Source: Aplectana chamaeleonis
Lineage: Eukaryota > Nematoda > Chromadorea > Rhabditida > Cosmocercidae
Assembly: GCA_029168955.1 (NCBI GenBank)
Contig: JAPDOI010001481.1
Coordinates: 1 to 64,000 of the forward strand
Length of the DNA: 64,000 bases
Direction of reading: 5' to 3'
Position 1 is the first letter of the stretch; every line of letters begins with the position of its first letter. Of the stretch, positions 32,102 through 43,118 are shown in pieces. A model generated the notes under the pieces. It saw nothing but the letters and a program-made list of their open reading frames with translations, did no database searches and was not told the DNA's origin. Made by a program: the position numbers and the translations under genes.

Positions 32102-32604
32102 TCCATGGGGACTGTATTTACCTCTCTCGTTGCTACATGCTGAACAAACTGAAACCAAGGCAAGCGTTTTGGGACAAAAAAAAACAAAAGAAAGCGAGGC
32201 CGCTTGGGGTGTGAGGAAGGGTGAAGAAGACCGCAAACTAAGGGAAATTTGACACCCCTAGAGCTGGGTCAAGAGGGCTGAAGCCTCAAACCTCTGTAGA
32301 GCTACAACCACTTGTGGCCTAGAATTTCAAAAATTTTGACGACCCACTCGCCAAATTTTCTTTCTTAGCCAAGAGTTCCTTAGAACCTCGCAACCTTTCG
32401 CCTCTCAAAACAGCGAAATCCGTAATCATTTTCATGATGATGATTGTGTGCTATTATCAACTAGTTTTTTTTCAATAGCTTTATCTGGCGACAAAGTAAC
32501 ATACAAAATGTATGTGGGATAGGTTTAAACAAGACAGCCTGGACAAGCAGGCAAACAAAATTGTAGGCAAAGAAAACACTCGTACGAATAAGAGCACCCT
32601 GAAT

Positions 32605-33058
32605 TTACAGCTTTAGCAGAAAGCACGGCCATCGACCCCATGCAATGACCTGAGGTTGAAGTGGGACAGCCTGCTTTTGAAAATCCGCGGCCTCAACGGT
32701 CTCTGAAGGTAATTTGTTCCAAATTGGGATGACTCTGAATTCAAAGGAATGCAGCACGTTGGACTTGGACGTAAATCTACGTGCGAGCTGAAAAGCGTGC
32801 TGGCGGGAGCGAGTACAGCGGTTGGTGAACACGAAAACGCTCTCAAATGGGATGTTGCAAAGACCGTTAACGATTTTATAACATAAGTGTAAATCGAACT
32901 CGGTTCGCCGATATCGTAGGGTTTCGATCCCCAACATTTCAAGCCTTGTCGTATAGTCTGGTACTTCTCGCGTAGGAAACACTTTGACAAAAACGCGTTT
33001 TGAGTACCGCCTTTGCACGTTTTCCACGATTTCATCATCCTCAAGAGGGGATGGTGAC
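32605..33058 (-). pseudogene. CR1-like ORF2, C-terminal part
   Basis: This is the C-terminus of the reverse transcriptase ORF whose main part lies at 35995-37400. The first codons (PLEDDEIVENVQRR) continue exactly from the other side of the hAT insertion. The RRYSKRV, LRYRRTEFDL and IWNKLPSETVEAADF segments are typical of CR1/Jockey C-termini. A T/A run of four at 32680-32683 appears one base too long. The alternative frame there reads FKSRLSHFNLRS, the more family-like ending. Confidence 0.8.
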
Positions 33059-33850
33059 CAGGGGTGTGCGGCAATTGCCGTTTGCCGATTGCCGTTTGCC
33101 GGCCATTTTTGGGGTTTGCCGTTGCCGTTGCCGTTTGCCGAAATTTTCGTCTAAAACGGCGAAATTTCGGCAAAAATACGTAAAAGAACAGGATTTGCCC
33201 TCACCGCAGTTTCTGTGTTGGTCAGCTATTCGAAACTGCTACGAATATTTAAATTGAGTAGTTCCAGCTCATGTACTATGTAATTGTATCCAGTCAATCG
33301 GTAACTGTTGCAAACATCTTCACTGGGTAATCAGAGGAGTTCATTCGAGTTCTAGGTTGTTCGGGAGCCTCCAAATGTTTTTTTTCAATAATCAAATTCT
33401 TAACTCCTCAAAAATTCCACGAGCCCTTTTTCGGAAGCGTACCGATTACTGCAAGTTCTAGGATTACAAAACCAAGTGATCTAAAAGTTGTAGCGTAAAT
33501 GCAGCCTTTATAGACATATGAACCAGTTGAGAACCTGTAAATCGGTCAGCTAATCCTCGGATGGTGGGCTGGTGGTAATAATTGGGACATGAAGTTGAAC
33601 AAATCTGCAAATACTTTGTCTGGTTTTTCTTAGAATTGAACAATAATTAAAGCGGTCAGTAAAGGCAGTGTTCAATTATATTTTTAGTTTCAAAATCATT
33701 AGCTGAAATGAAGGGTTTACTCAGTAACAGAGCCGAGTTTGTGAAGGGATGGTATAAAGATTAAAAAAAAAGAAAAATCTTAAAAAACAACGATTAAAAC
33801 CGCATTCAACTTTTCACCAGAAATCGAAGGATTCGAGGCCCATTGCACTA

Positions 33851-34313
33851 AAGGCAGCATACACGCTCGTAAACGTGATTGAGATAACTACGGGAATAGA
33901 ATTGTATGGCTCAGATTGCAAGGCCTACGCATTTTGCAGCGTCAAAAACGAGCCACAATGCCGTTACAGGAGTAGTAAGTTTGGCTCCGCCCGTATTTTC
34001 ACGCCCGCTGTATTTGCGCTTTTCCTGCAACGCAAGGTTGCTGGGTCCTCTTCACCGTCGGTGCTTTTGGTGGATTGCCTAACAAATGAACCACAGACGT
34101 CACTGACGGCGAAGATGGCCCAGCAACCCTGCATTGGAGGAAAAGGGCAGATACAGGGGGCGTGAAAACACGGGCGGAGCCAAACTTGCTACTTCTGTAA
34201 CGGGATTGTGGGTCGTTTTTGACGCTTCAAAATGCGTAGGCATTATGTTGTAAGTTATACGTTTCGATTCACATCGTTATCTCAACCTTGTTTACGAGCG
34301 TGTATGCTGCCTT
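33851..34313. mobile_element. Palindromic MITE with AAGGCAG ends, TA target
   Basis: AAGGCAGCATACACGCTCGT and its complement form the ends, flanked by TA (33849-33850, 34314-34315). Arms of about 160 bp pair through most of the element. Its ends resemble those of the 488 bp MITEs but its interior differs. Confidence 0.8.
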
Positions 34314-34582
34314 TAACAGTGTCGAAAACGGGCTTGAAGTGAGCAATCTATCCTTCCATATAATAAAAGAATCGGAGCACAAAGCACGACCACCTGGGTC
34401 TCCAACACTATAGTACTATTTCGTCACATCTCTAACCACTCTAAAACAGTATTGAGCTGTATGTGCATTTCAGTTCACCGAAACTTTCAGGACAAAGTTA
34501 AGCCAGTGCCGGGTGAAACAGTGAATTTTTGATGATTTCGCGTCTTGGCTTTATTTTCGTGTACACGTTTGTGAGCACGGAG

Positions 34583-34866
34583 CCGGGGTTTTTTTTTTTG
34601 CTGATCGCGATTGATTTAATTTGTTCAGAAGGGCTACCCGGTATCAGGGCAGAGCGCCGCAAAGCGGCGCGAACCCCCCTGCATACGGTTCCCGGACAAA
34701 GCGCCGCGAAGCGGCGCTTTGGCCGGGGTTTTTTTTTGCTGATCGCGATTGATTTAATTTGTTCAGAAGGGCTACCCGGTATCAGGGCAGAGCGCCGCGA
34801 AGCGGCGCGAACCCCCCTGCATACGGTTCCCGGACAAAGCGCCGCGAAGCGGCGCTTTGGCCGGGT
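34583..34866. repeat. Two tandem copies of a 142 bp unit with GC palindromes
   Basis: Each unit has a T run, TGCTGATCGCGATTGATTTA, and two palindromes of the type AGCGCCGCGAAGCGGCGCT. The copies differ by a few bases and by T-run length. The strong palindromes could fold into stable stems. No coding use is supported. Confidence 0.75.
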
Positions 34867-34885
34867 AGCATTATACGGCCCCGAA

Positions 34886-34975
34886 ACTTGAATGTGGTGG
34901 GCTCACCCCACCCACTTCCTCGGTCGCTACAGGGGAAGTGGGTGTGGCGGGCACACCACATTCGAATTGTGGGAC
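34886..34975. repeat. Hairpin, arms of about 35 bp
   Basis: TGAATGTGGTGGGCTCACCC and its near-complement (GGGTGTGGCGGGCACACCAC on plus) flank a short loop near 34928. Similarity continues weakly outward. Confidence 0.55.
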
Positions 34976-35994
34976 CTTATAGAGCAATTTATTACTTGCT
35001 TTTAGTCGAAATTGTTGTTGTAATGGGCCTCGTGTCGGCTTGTAGGCCGAATACACATAAAGGAACGCGACAAAGAGCAGTCAAACTGGCTAAACGCACT
35101 GCACGCGGCGCTCCAGCGACGACGTGAGTGCAGCGGCCTTCTGTCGCATTTACCAGTCGAAGTCTTAACGTGCCTCTCATTCTGTGTATTCGATTAACGT
35201 GCTTCAAGAAGCCCTTGATTTCCGGTGGAAATTCAAAGGCTGTTTTTATCGTGAACACTGCATTCAACTAGACCAGTTTTACTCCACTCCTGTAGTATCA
35301 CAAGGAAAACCATTCAATCGTAGTTTGAAGTGAGCGAAATTGAGAACCTTGAACCTAGTACTTGCTACTAACAATAGAAAGTGTGAGTGACTACGGTCAT
35401 AACCTAAACCGCGCGCTGCTGATCGCGGTGTCGACTGTCTTTCGCCATCAAAGGTCCAATCATCGCGTATTCTCACTTGAACGTCGTACCGGTATCGGCC
35501 ACAGTCTTTGGGTTGGCGCACACTCCCATCGCACCAAGCTTGCTTACGGTTTACTGATCGCCGCAAGCTCCTTTCAAAAAAACCCTTTGCGGGTCTACCA
35601 CACTTTGCACTGCTCAAAAAGACGCCCATCTTCTGGATATATAGCGCTGATTTGTACGGTAACTTTAATTAGTGGGGAGGAATTAACAGAATTATCTCCG
35701 GCGATGGAAGAGCTTACAGCCTTATTGATCTTGATAGTGACTCCTCATCACCTGAAGCTTTCGAATATCTTTTGATATATGGGACTTTTCTTCCTTCAGA
35801 GGCTACTGAAACGCCAGGCACATACCAACTGGCAGGTATAGCATGGAATACGACATGACTAAGCAAATGTTGGTGTATTATAGCACAATACAGATTTTGC
35901 CGTTTGCCGTTTTGCCGTTTGCCGGTCGTTTTTGGGGTTTGCCGTTGCCGTTGCCGTTTGCCGAAATTGTAAATTCCTTTGCCGCACACCCCTG

Positions 35995-37400
35995 ATGGTG
36001 ACCAAACCTGCGTACAGTATTCCAAGAGCGGTCGGCAGTAGACAATGTATGCTTTCCTGTAATGTTCGAGACATGGGTGTTGCAGAGATTTCAGAATGCA
36101 ATTTGCCACACGAGAAGCTTTCTTAGAGATTTCCTTGCAGTGGGATTCCCACTTAAGGTCGGTGCTAATAAGCACACCAAGATCACTGACAGTCTCGCGT
36201 ACGGGAAGCGCAACATCGTTTAGGCGTAAAAAGCACTCATGTTGGAAATTAATATGGAACAAGCTGCATTTTTCTTCAGATATTTTTAGCTGCCATAGCT
36301 TGGACCAATTAGAAAGCCGGTTCAGGTCACACTGAAGCTCGTGAAAATCGATGGCGGGGTTGCGAAGGGGACGATATATCTTCAGATCATCAGCAAAAAG
36401 CTTGTATGTGCTCGACAATCCGTCAGAAATGTCGTTCACATAAATGAGGAAAAGTAAAGGACCCAGAACGCTACCCTGGGGAACACCGCTGACGATTGGG
36501 CAAGGATGAGAACAAAAGTCGCCAATTTTGGCTATGAAGTCACGAGGTGTCAGAAAGGAATTCAACCATTTTGAAATGTCACCAGAAATGCCGTAGCCTT
36601 CAAGTTTCAGAAGTAGCTTCGGATGACTGACTGTATCAAGAGCTTTAGCATAGTCTATGTACACAACATCAGCTTTTAAGCTTTCGTTCACAGCCGAACA
36701 CCAGTCGTGGAACAAGGATACCAACTGAGATAGTGTAGATCTACCAGGTAGAAAACCATATTGCGCGGGACTGAGGAGGTCGTTCGATGCAAGGTGGGAG
36801 AGAACGCAATCTTTGATAATGATTTCGAGAACTTCGCATACTGATGAAGTTAAACTGATGGGCCGATAATTCGAGACCTGAACAGCTGGTGCCTTTTTCA
36901 GAAGCGGGGTTACAATCGCAGTATTCCATGCGGACGGAAGCGTTCCAAGAGCAAGACTATGTTTGAATATGCACGAGAGAGAGTAACATAACCCGTTAGC
37001 AGCCCTTTTGATGAAGTACGAGGGCACCGAGTCCGGGGTGAGCGAAATCTTGTCATTGAGCTTTTTTATGGCACCCATTACAACCTCGCAGCTGATAGGG
37101 ACGGAGCACAATTTCTGGGAACATCGGGAGGAAAATAGTGGGGTCGCACCGTTGTCGTGAGTAAATACCTTAGAGAAATATTCCGCGATTATTTCGCATT
37201 TTTGCTGATCATCAATAATGACTTCGCCCTCTTCATCTTTTAGAGATGTGACACCCTTACGCGTTTTCATCTTTGCATTCATGTACTTGAAGAAGTTTTT
37301 TCGATTTCCCGAGCAAATAAGGCGTTTTTCGCGGATCTTAGCTAATCGTTTGCATTTTTTTTTCGAAATCCCTAGCACATTTGCTGAAGGCAACGCGCCC
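35995..37400 (-). pseudogene. CR1-like ORF2, reverse transcriptase
   Basis: Complete RT palm: NYRPISLTSS, YGFLPGRSTLSQ, VYIDYAKALDTVSHP, GVPQGSVLGPLLFLIYVND, and FADDLKIYRPL (catalytic F-A-D-D). A thumb region then runs to EYCTQVWSP, where the hAT element enters. Upstream it connects to the endonuclease in another frame through the nine-T run at 37354-37362; a one-base difference there would join them. The original C-terminal residues lie at 33058-32605. Apart from this, I see no stop in about 470 codons, so the copy is young. Confidence 0.85.
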
Positions 37401-38372
37401 ACCAGGCTGAAAGCGGTCACGCCAGAGGAAGTGCTTTTTGGCGGCCAAGCGTTGCAGGTGCGGTGGAAGGTTTTTGGTCTTAAGACCCTGCTTCCGAAGT
37501 GAAACACATTTCTCTATTACAAGGTGGACATAGGAAATAAAGGCTTCATACACCTCGTTTATATTGCGGCACGTGCAAAAGAGTTCACCCCAGTCTGTTC
37601 CTATCAACCAGAGATATACTTGGTCCCAATTGGCTCTGCGAAAATTGAAATTACGAGCTGTTTTGGGAACATCAGGTTGACATGCGATTTCAAAGGCTAT
37701 GCTACAGTGGTCGCTTGTAGAGAAATTTGGCTGGATCTCCCAATCAGTAATCAATGTGAGGTCATTACATAGGAGCAGATCGAGCACATTTTGCCCATGA
37801 GTGGGCTCATAGTTCAGACATGATAGGCCAGAAATGGCGAGAAAATGCTCAAATGAAGTACTAAATCGCATACCGGAGTCGCCACAAGATAACGCATAAT
37901 TGAAATCACCAACGACTATGGAGGGGGACTGCACCGTACACCAGTCAGCTACAGTCTCTAACGATTCGAAAGATTCCTCACTACTCGTTGCTGGCCGTCG
38001 GTAAGCTGCAATCAAGCGGAAACAGGAGCCAAGCTCAAATACAACATCAATAAACAGAAGTTCACAGCAGAAGCTAAAAGATTTTTGCATGAACTCAGCA
38101 ACCGTAATTGTATTCTTTACAACAATTGCGACACCACCACCAGTAAAGCCCGCTATTCGATCACATCTATACACCGCATAACAGCCATCTAATGATAGGA
38201 GCGAGTCCGGGTCGTCCTCAGTGAGCCAGGTTTCGATTATAATGACTATATCGGGAAATGAGTAATTGAGGAGTGAGTTCAAAGAAGCTAGCTTGTTTCT
38301 AATGTATCGGGCATTGAAATATATACAGCTCAAGCTACCTTTCGCCACTGAGGCCGACTCGTTCACACTCAC
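37339..38372 (-). CDS. CR1-like ORF2, apurinic endonuclease domain
   Basis: 344 residues of exonuclease/endonuclease/phosphatase fold. Active-site segments are FNARYIRNKL (Asn), IETWLTEDD (Glu), VVGDFNYAL (Asp/Asn) and SDHCSIAFE (Asp/His). It nicks target DNA so RT can prime on the 3' end. It begins 85 bases after the ORF1 stop and ends by running out of frame at the T9 run (37354-37362). Confidence 0.85.
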
Positions 38373-38456
38373 TGTGATGGGGAGTAGCGAGTGGGAGGCT
38401 GAGACGCTCGAGGGGGGGGGGGAAACCTGCGACGGGGCGGTCTCGTCCCGCGCAGG

Positions 38457-39089
38457 CTAGCTCGACGCTCCTTTTTTTGGAATCTCGTCTCTGCTCATCA
38501 CCTTCCCTTTGTAAATCACAGCACTCTCGTCCAACTTGCGAGCTTCGCGGAGCTTCGCTAGCAGTTCGGAACTGTACGAAGGACGCACATAAACATCTTC
38601 CCAATCACTAGATCGTTTTATCTGATGACTGCAGCGTAGGAGTTGAACGGCGTCGTGATGGTTGCCGAAGGCAACCTTCACCGGACGCTTCTTCGCCTTA
38701 TCGAAAATCCCCATACGGTACACAGTCGTGGGGATGGCGTCGACCTGTAGATGGTCCAGCAAAGCCATCACGGTTTTTTGATCAGCCTCCCTCCGGCTAT
38801 GGGCCGGCAGGTCGCACTCTTCAGACAGTCCCATAATAACCACTTGAAAATCAATCACCTGCGGCTTAGCCGCCGGAACGGCTCGCTGACTCGCGTCGCC
38901 GGCGGCAGGGGCGGGTGACGTCACTCCTCTCATCTTAAACAGCTCACCAACAGCATCAGTTATCGATTGAATCAGAGGCTGTAGGGCGTCTGCCACAGAC
39001 TTAACCAACTGCGTCATCACACCAGCCATCGCCTCCTTCACAGTCTCCTCAATCATCAGCGCAATCTCGGCTCTCTGCTTGGCTTGCAT
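38457..39089 (-). CDS. CR1-like ORF1 protein
   Basis: 210 residues from ATG 39087-39089 to TAG. An N-terminal amphipathic helix region (VKEAMAGVMTQLVKSVADAL) suits oligomerisation. A middle domain (VVIMGLSEECDLPAH; DQKTVMALLDHLQVD; YRMGIFDK) and a basic C-terminus (KKRPVKVAFGNHHDAVQLL) have the RRM-like layout of non-LTR ORF1 proteins. The related ORF1 at 57097-57879 has the matching ISGIPES..YRLGKP pattern. It would bind element RNA as a chaperone. Confidence 0.7.
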   Translation of the reverse strand: MQAKQRAEIALMIEETVKEAMAGVMTQLVKSVADALQPLIQSITDAVGELFKMRGVTSPAPAAGDASQRAVPAAKPQVIDFQVVIMGLSEECDLPAHSRREADQKTVMALLDHLQVDAIPTTVYRMGIFDKAKKRPVKVAFGNHHDAVQLLRCSHQIKRSSDWEDVYVRPSYSSELLAKLREARKLDESAVIYKGKVMSRDEIPKKGASS

Positions 39090-39147
39090 GTCAGGATGCT
39101 CGACCGTACGATATGTACCTCAAACTTGGGTAATTAAACCTAGTTAG

Positions 39148-39328
39148 TTAGTAAGGTAGTTGTATTATCATTTTGTGAAGCTGCTTCAAACTTGTATTTA
39201 ACCCGTATTTGAGTACTATGAAAGAATTTTTATCTATACATCTTAATATACTATTATGTATAAAGTTTTCAGAATAGTCGTTTCTACATAACAAACTTTT
39301 CAAGTACTTAACACGATCAGTGAAATCG
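39148..39328 (-). pseudogene. Penelope-like RT, C-terminal portion
   Basis: NDFTDRVKYLKSLLCRNDYS and following residues match the RT thumb of Penelope-like elements. The frame continues from 40595 once the TTAA element (39333-40590) is removed. It ends near the CR1-like element's 5' end (about 39140), so no GIY-YIG endonuclease domain is visible. Confidence 0.65.
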
Positions 39329-39332
39329 TTAA

Positions 39333-40590
39333 CACTTAAGAGACGGCCTGCTCCACGGCGAATTTCCACAGCGGACCGGTGCGCTCCACGGCTAATCGTT
39401 TCCGTGGGTGCGCAGTGTGGACACGCGGTCCGCTGGGAACCATTTTGATCGGAGCTGGCTTTCTTACTTAGACAACCAGTATCCCGTTTCCACTCCACCT
39501 GAGAGTATTTTGCTTCACAGAGATCTGGAGTGAGGCCATGGTGAAGCAATGATCCACCGCTTTCTCGCGGACCTGCTTTTTTAATTTTCGAGTTATTCCA
39601 GCTTTACATGCACAAGGCTGGTGACGAAATAAGCGTTTGTTTGTCGACTTCTGGAATTTTCTTTAGGTTACAGCTAATGGTTAGGATTGAGCCGTGCTAG
39701 GCCGACCCGGAGTATTGAAAATTTGAAAAATGAACACACTTCTCAATTGTAATGCCCTAATAAACCTCATGTAGAACTTTCGGCGGACTCAAATACTTTG
39801 ATCTTCCAAGCTACCTGATGCGACCGACAGAAACTTTATTAGAAATCTCAAAATGGGAATCAGATTCATGATCAGCACCTCCTCCTCCCCAATGGCCACG
39901 TGAGCGAAGTCGCACCAAAACGTGAAACGTTTACAAACGGATAACGAACGACAGACGCCAGCGAAGCTTTAGAAAACTGTGAAATATAAAACACTCCATT
40001 GTTCAGCGCCTCCAAACATACCCCGTAGTTTAATTTCAGTAACATTTTTAGCACTGAACTATTTCTAGGTTTTCACCCCTTTCCCCCCAAGTTACCCTCC
40101 ACTCGAAATTTAGCGAAAATTTAAACAAAGTTGACCGATGGCTAATATACCGCAGTCAAAGGAAATTTCTTTGGAAATTGAAAAGTAAAAACCAGAACCT
40201 TGTGCAGCAACTCGAATAACCCTCGAGGTCAATGCAGCAAAATTTTGAACGACGACCTACTACAGTTATCTCAAATAGGTGGCACTACTAATTCGACAAT
40301 CAACTGTAGAACATCAGTTCCGTGATAAGCATCATTGATAACCCTTCTTAGCCAAGTTTGGAACGATTTCTTTCCAGCCAAAGAAGCTCGAAAAATCGAA
40401 AAGTGCCATTTCCGGAGATGCTTGTGAAATTACTAGGAACACTCAAAATGCTTGACCACTGTGAGTGTAAGTAGGTTACATTATAAAGAACCTATCCGTA
40501 ATTAAGAAAGACTCCACGCCATAGAAGTATTAAAAATATTGAAAGTTTTGTGGCGTGGGTGCGCAGTGTGGACACGCGGTCTCTTAAGTG
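39333..40590. mobile_element. TTAA-flanked DNA element, 1258 bp (piggyBac-like ends)
   Basis: CACTTAAGAGAC and its perfect complement bound the element, with TTAA at 39329-39332 and 40591-40594. A subterminal block TGGGTGCGCAGTGTGGACAC occurs near both ends in the same direction. There is no transposase. TTAA duplication is the hallmark of piggyBac, though the usual CCC start is absent here. Confidence 0.75.
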
Positions 40591-40594
40591 TTAA

Positions 40595-41131
40595 ATAAAC
40601 TAGAAGTCCTAGCTATTTTTAGCACCTCTGTATATATAACAGATGATTTGATACGAATTGAAATGTTCGAATGAAAATGAGGAAAACGTATCACACTGAA
40701 TTTAAGGTTATCTGTTTTATTGAAAGGTTTGCTTATAATCTCATTATTTATTATCTTCAAGTCAAGGTCCAAATAATTACAGTGGTATGCATTGAAGTGA
40801 GTCTTTTCTAAACTCATTGTATTTTTCTATATATTTTGTAGACTATCTAGAAGGTAGTTTTCGCTACGGTTGTGAATAAGAAGGAGATCTTCCATATATC
40901 TATAGGGATACAACGTTTTATGAGAAGGAATTTTCCCATTGAAAATTCATATTCAAAGATTGAAAGCGTTAAATCTGCAAGTAAGGGACTAAAGTTACCA
41001 CCTTGTGGAACTCCATTGATTTGTTCATATATAATTTGTCCAAAGGTGCAGAAGCTGTTTTTGAGCAAATAATCAGTAAAATATACAAGATCTGTAGCGG
41101 TATAGTACCTGTGCTTCGCACGACGCACCAC
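40595..41131 (-). pseudogene. Penelope-like reverse transcriptase, 5' portion
   Basis: Frames on minus show TDLVYFTDYLLKNSFCTFG, INGVPQGGNFSPLLADLTLS and NYLDLDLKIINNEIISKPFN, then FSVIRFPHFHSNISI. These are palm and thumb segments of Penelope-like elements, which lack an LTR and use a telomerase-like RT. The expected YIDDLL catalytic box is degraded to a segment around 40890 (IPIDIWKISFLFT) and a frame change follows at about 40820. It is cut at 41131 by the neighbouring RTE-type sequence. Confidence 0.7.
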
Positions 41132-41163
41132 AGGGACCGGTTATCAAGTCGCCTTCGATAGAG

Positions 41164-42727
41164 GTGCCACAGGAAGCCGCTTTGGACTCAGAACCTTCTG
41201 TGGAAGATTTGAGACGGGCTGTCAAGTCTCCGAAGAACGGTAGGGCGTCGGGCGTGGACGACATAACAGCTGAAGCAATCAAAGCTGGCGGAGACATTTT
41301 CTTGGGTCAACTTCGTAAGCTGATTAAGCTCATTTGGCAGTCTGAGAACATACCAGTTACTTGGAAGCGTGGTATCATCGTGCCTATCCACAAAAAGGGT
41401 GACGCGAGGGACTGTCATAACTATCGCGGATTGAGTCTATTATCGATTGTTGGAAAAGTCTTCAACAGGATCACTCAAAGCGGACTTCAGCGACATCGAC
41501 AACAAACTAGCCGTGAAGAGAAAGCAGGATTTCGGCCGGGTCGTAGCTGCAGTGACCAAATTTTCGCTCTGCGTCAGCTCTTAGAAAAAAGGATTCGTTT
41601 TGGTAAACGCGTTGTCGTCGTGTTTATAGACTCCGAGTCAGCATTCGGTTGCGTTTACTGGCCGGCTTTATGGAGATCACTGGAATGCGAACGTATACCG
41701 AAAAAGATAGTTAAGCTCCTCCAGCAAACATACAATGGATCAACTAGTTGTATTCGCATCGGAGGTAGGCTGTCTGAAGAATTCACGATCAATGCTGGTG
41801 TTCGTCAGGGTGATGTCATGTCGCTGTTACTGTTCAATACTGTGATCGATGCCATCATAAGGAAGATCTTTGAAAACAGAAGAGGCGTCCAGTACGGTAT
41901 TAATGATTACGTGACGGACTTGATGTTTGCAGATGATAGTACTGCGTTCGCGGATACCGATGCTGAGGCAGCGAATTTAATTGGTAACATAGCGCATATT
42001 GTGAACTCCTATGACTTGCGAATCAACAAGCATTAAACGAAAGTCATGACATCAGACGGATCGCACGCCTCTGTGCACTTCGGAGGAGCTGAACCTAAGC
42101 AAGTGATGGACTTCAAGTACCTTGGATCAGTAGTACAGGAGAAGAAAGTGGCGGCAACGACGGAGATCCACAGCAAGATCGGGAATGCTTTCACTACTCT
42201 TGGTTCGCTTGGGGTGGTGTCTGTGGAAGAAAGCAAACGTGTCGATGAAGACGGAGATTCTGCTGTTCCAAGCACTAAAAATTCCTATTCTACTGTACGG
42301 CTCGGAAACGTGCACGCTACCCAAGTCGGACCTGGTGAAACTCGAGTCCTTCCAGATGCGATGCTTGCGCCAGGCCCTTGGGATTACCCTTTGTGACCGC
42401 ATACGCAACGAAATCATCAGGTAGCAATTTGACCACCAGCCCACTATCGAGGACCGAGTCCAGACCAGACGATTGCGATGGTTTGAACACGTTTGCAGGA
42501 TGCACGCGAGCCTATTACCGTACAGCTTGCTACAGAGGAAACAGCCAGTACAGTGGAAGATCCAGCGAACGCCCCCTAAAAAGACATGGCTGAAACAAAT
42601 CGAGGATGATCTAAGGAGACAACGGTGCAGTGTCCTCAATGCTAGATCTGTTGCTACGAATGGTTCTGATTGGAAACGTATCGTTCAGGCCGCTCGAGCT
42701 CTCATGGCACTCACAGCAAATTATTGA
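41164..42727 (+). pseudogene. RTE-type RT, 5'-truncated and frameshifted
   Basis: Motifs in order: GRASGVDDITAEAIKAGG, IIVPIHKKGDARDCHNYRGL, EKAGFRPGRSCSDQIF, a degraded motif A (VFIDSESAFGCV, second Asp lost), NAGVRQGDVMSLLLFN, MFADDSTAF. Then the C-terminal ILLYGSETCTLP and WFEHVCRM regions in two further frames. A TAA at 42034-42036, and shifts near 42180 and a stop near 42422, break it. No endonuclease domain is present, a typical 5' truncation. The tail near 42765 is GAGTGAGTGAGAG. Confidence 0.85.
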
Positions 42728-42964
42728 CTGAGAGGTCATCCCGCTCCGCCAGACGCCAGCTTACGGGATGAGAGTGAGTGAGAGCGCCCTATTTGACGGC
42801 GAAGTTGTGATTTTCTGCTAAATTTTGAAAAAAAAACATCGAGAACATCTAGAAACGGTGAGTTTTCCCAAACGCAAACATCACAAATATACCTAAAGTC
42901 TTTAGCATGAATTCACGCAAGAATAACAACAAATAAGAACTTTTTATTATTTCTTACTCGAATT

Positions 42965-43118
42965 TTAGGTGTTTTTTTGCCACAACTGCAGTTTAACGTC
43001 GCAGTGCACGTTATGGTAAGTTTACACAAGGTTCTGAGTTGACAGCAACTTGTGTTAACATACCATAAGGGGCACTGCCTCTTAAACCGCAGTTACGGCA
43101 AAAAACATCCAAAAATCA
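42965..43118. repeat. Foldback, arms of about 70 bp
   Basis: TTTTTTGCC.(C/T)AACTGC.GTTTAA followed by TTATGGTA recurs inverted around a five-base centre near 43040. Short palindromic MITE; no coding sequence. Confidence 0.65.

Larger units (their letters stand above)
33059..35994. mobile_element. hAT-type non-autonomous element, 2936 bp, 8 bp target duplication
   Basis: The ends CAGGGGTGTGCGGCAA and its complement are a perfect 16 bp inverted repeat. ATGGTGAC is duplicated at 33051-33058 and 35995-36002. CAGGGG-type ends with 8 bp duplications are diagnostic of hAT. Both ends carry the same-direction subterminal block TTTTTGGGGTTTGCCGTTGC, with further GTTTGCCG repeats. No transposase frame exists. 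Inside are a 463 bp TA-flanked MITE (33851-34313), a 142 bp tandem duplication (34583-34866) and a hairpin (34886-34975). Confidence 0.85.

Noticed and set aside
34529..35127. Plus-strand frames of about 120 codons
   Set aside because: They follow the 142 bp tandem unit and its palindromes; no domain, and the peptide repeats only because the DNA does.
35714..35994. QRQRQTPKTTGKRQ-rich extension of the CR1 RT frame
   Set aside because: It is translation into the hAT end's GTTTGCCG repeats, not part of the RT.
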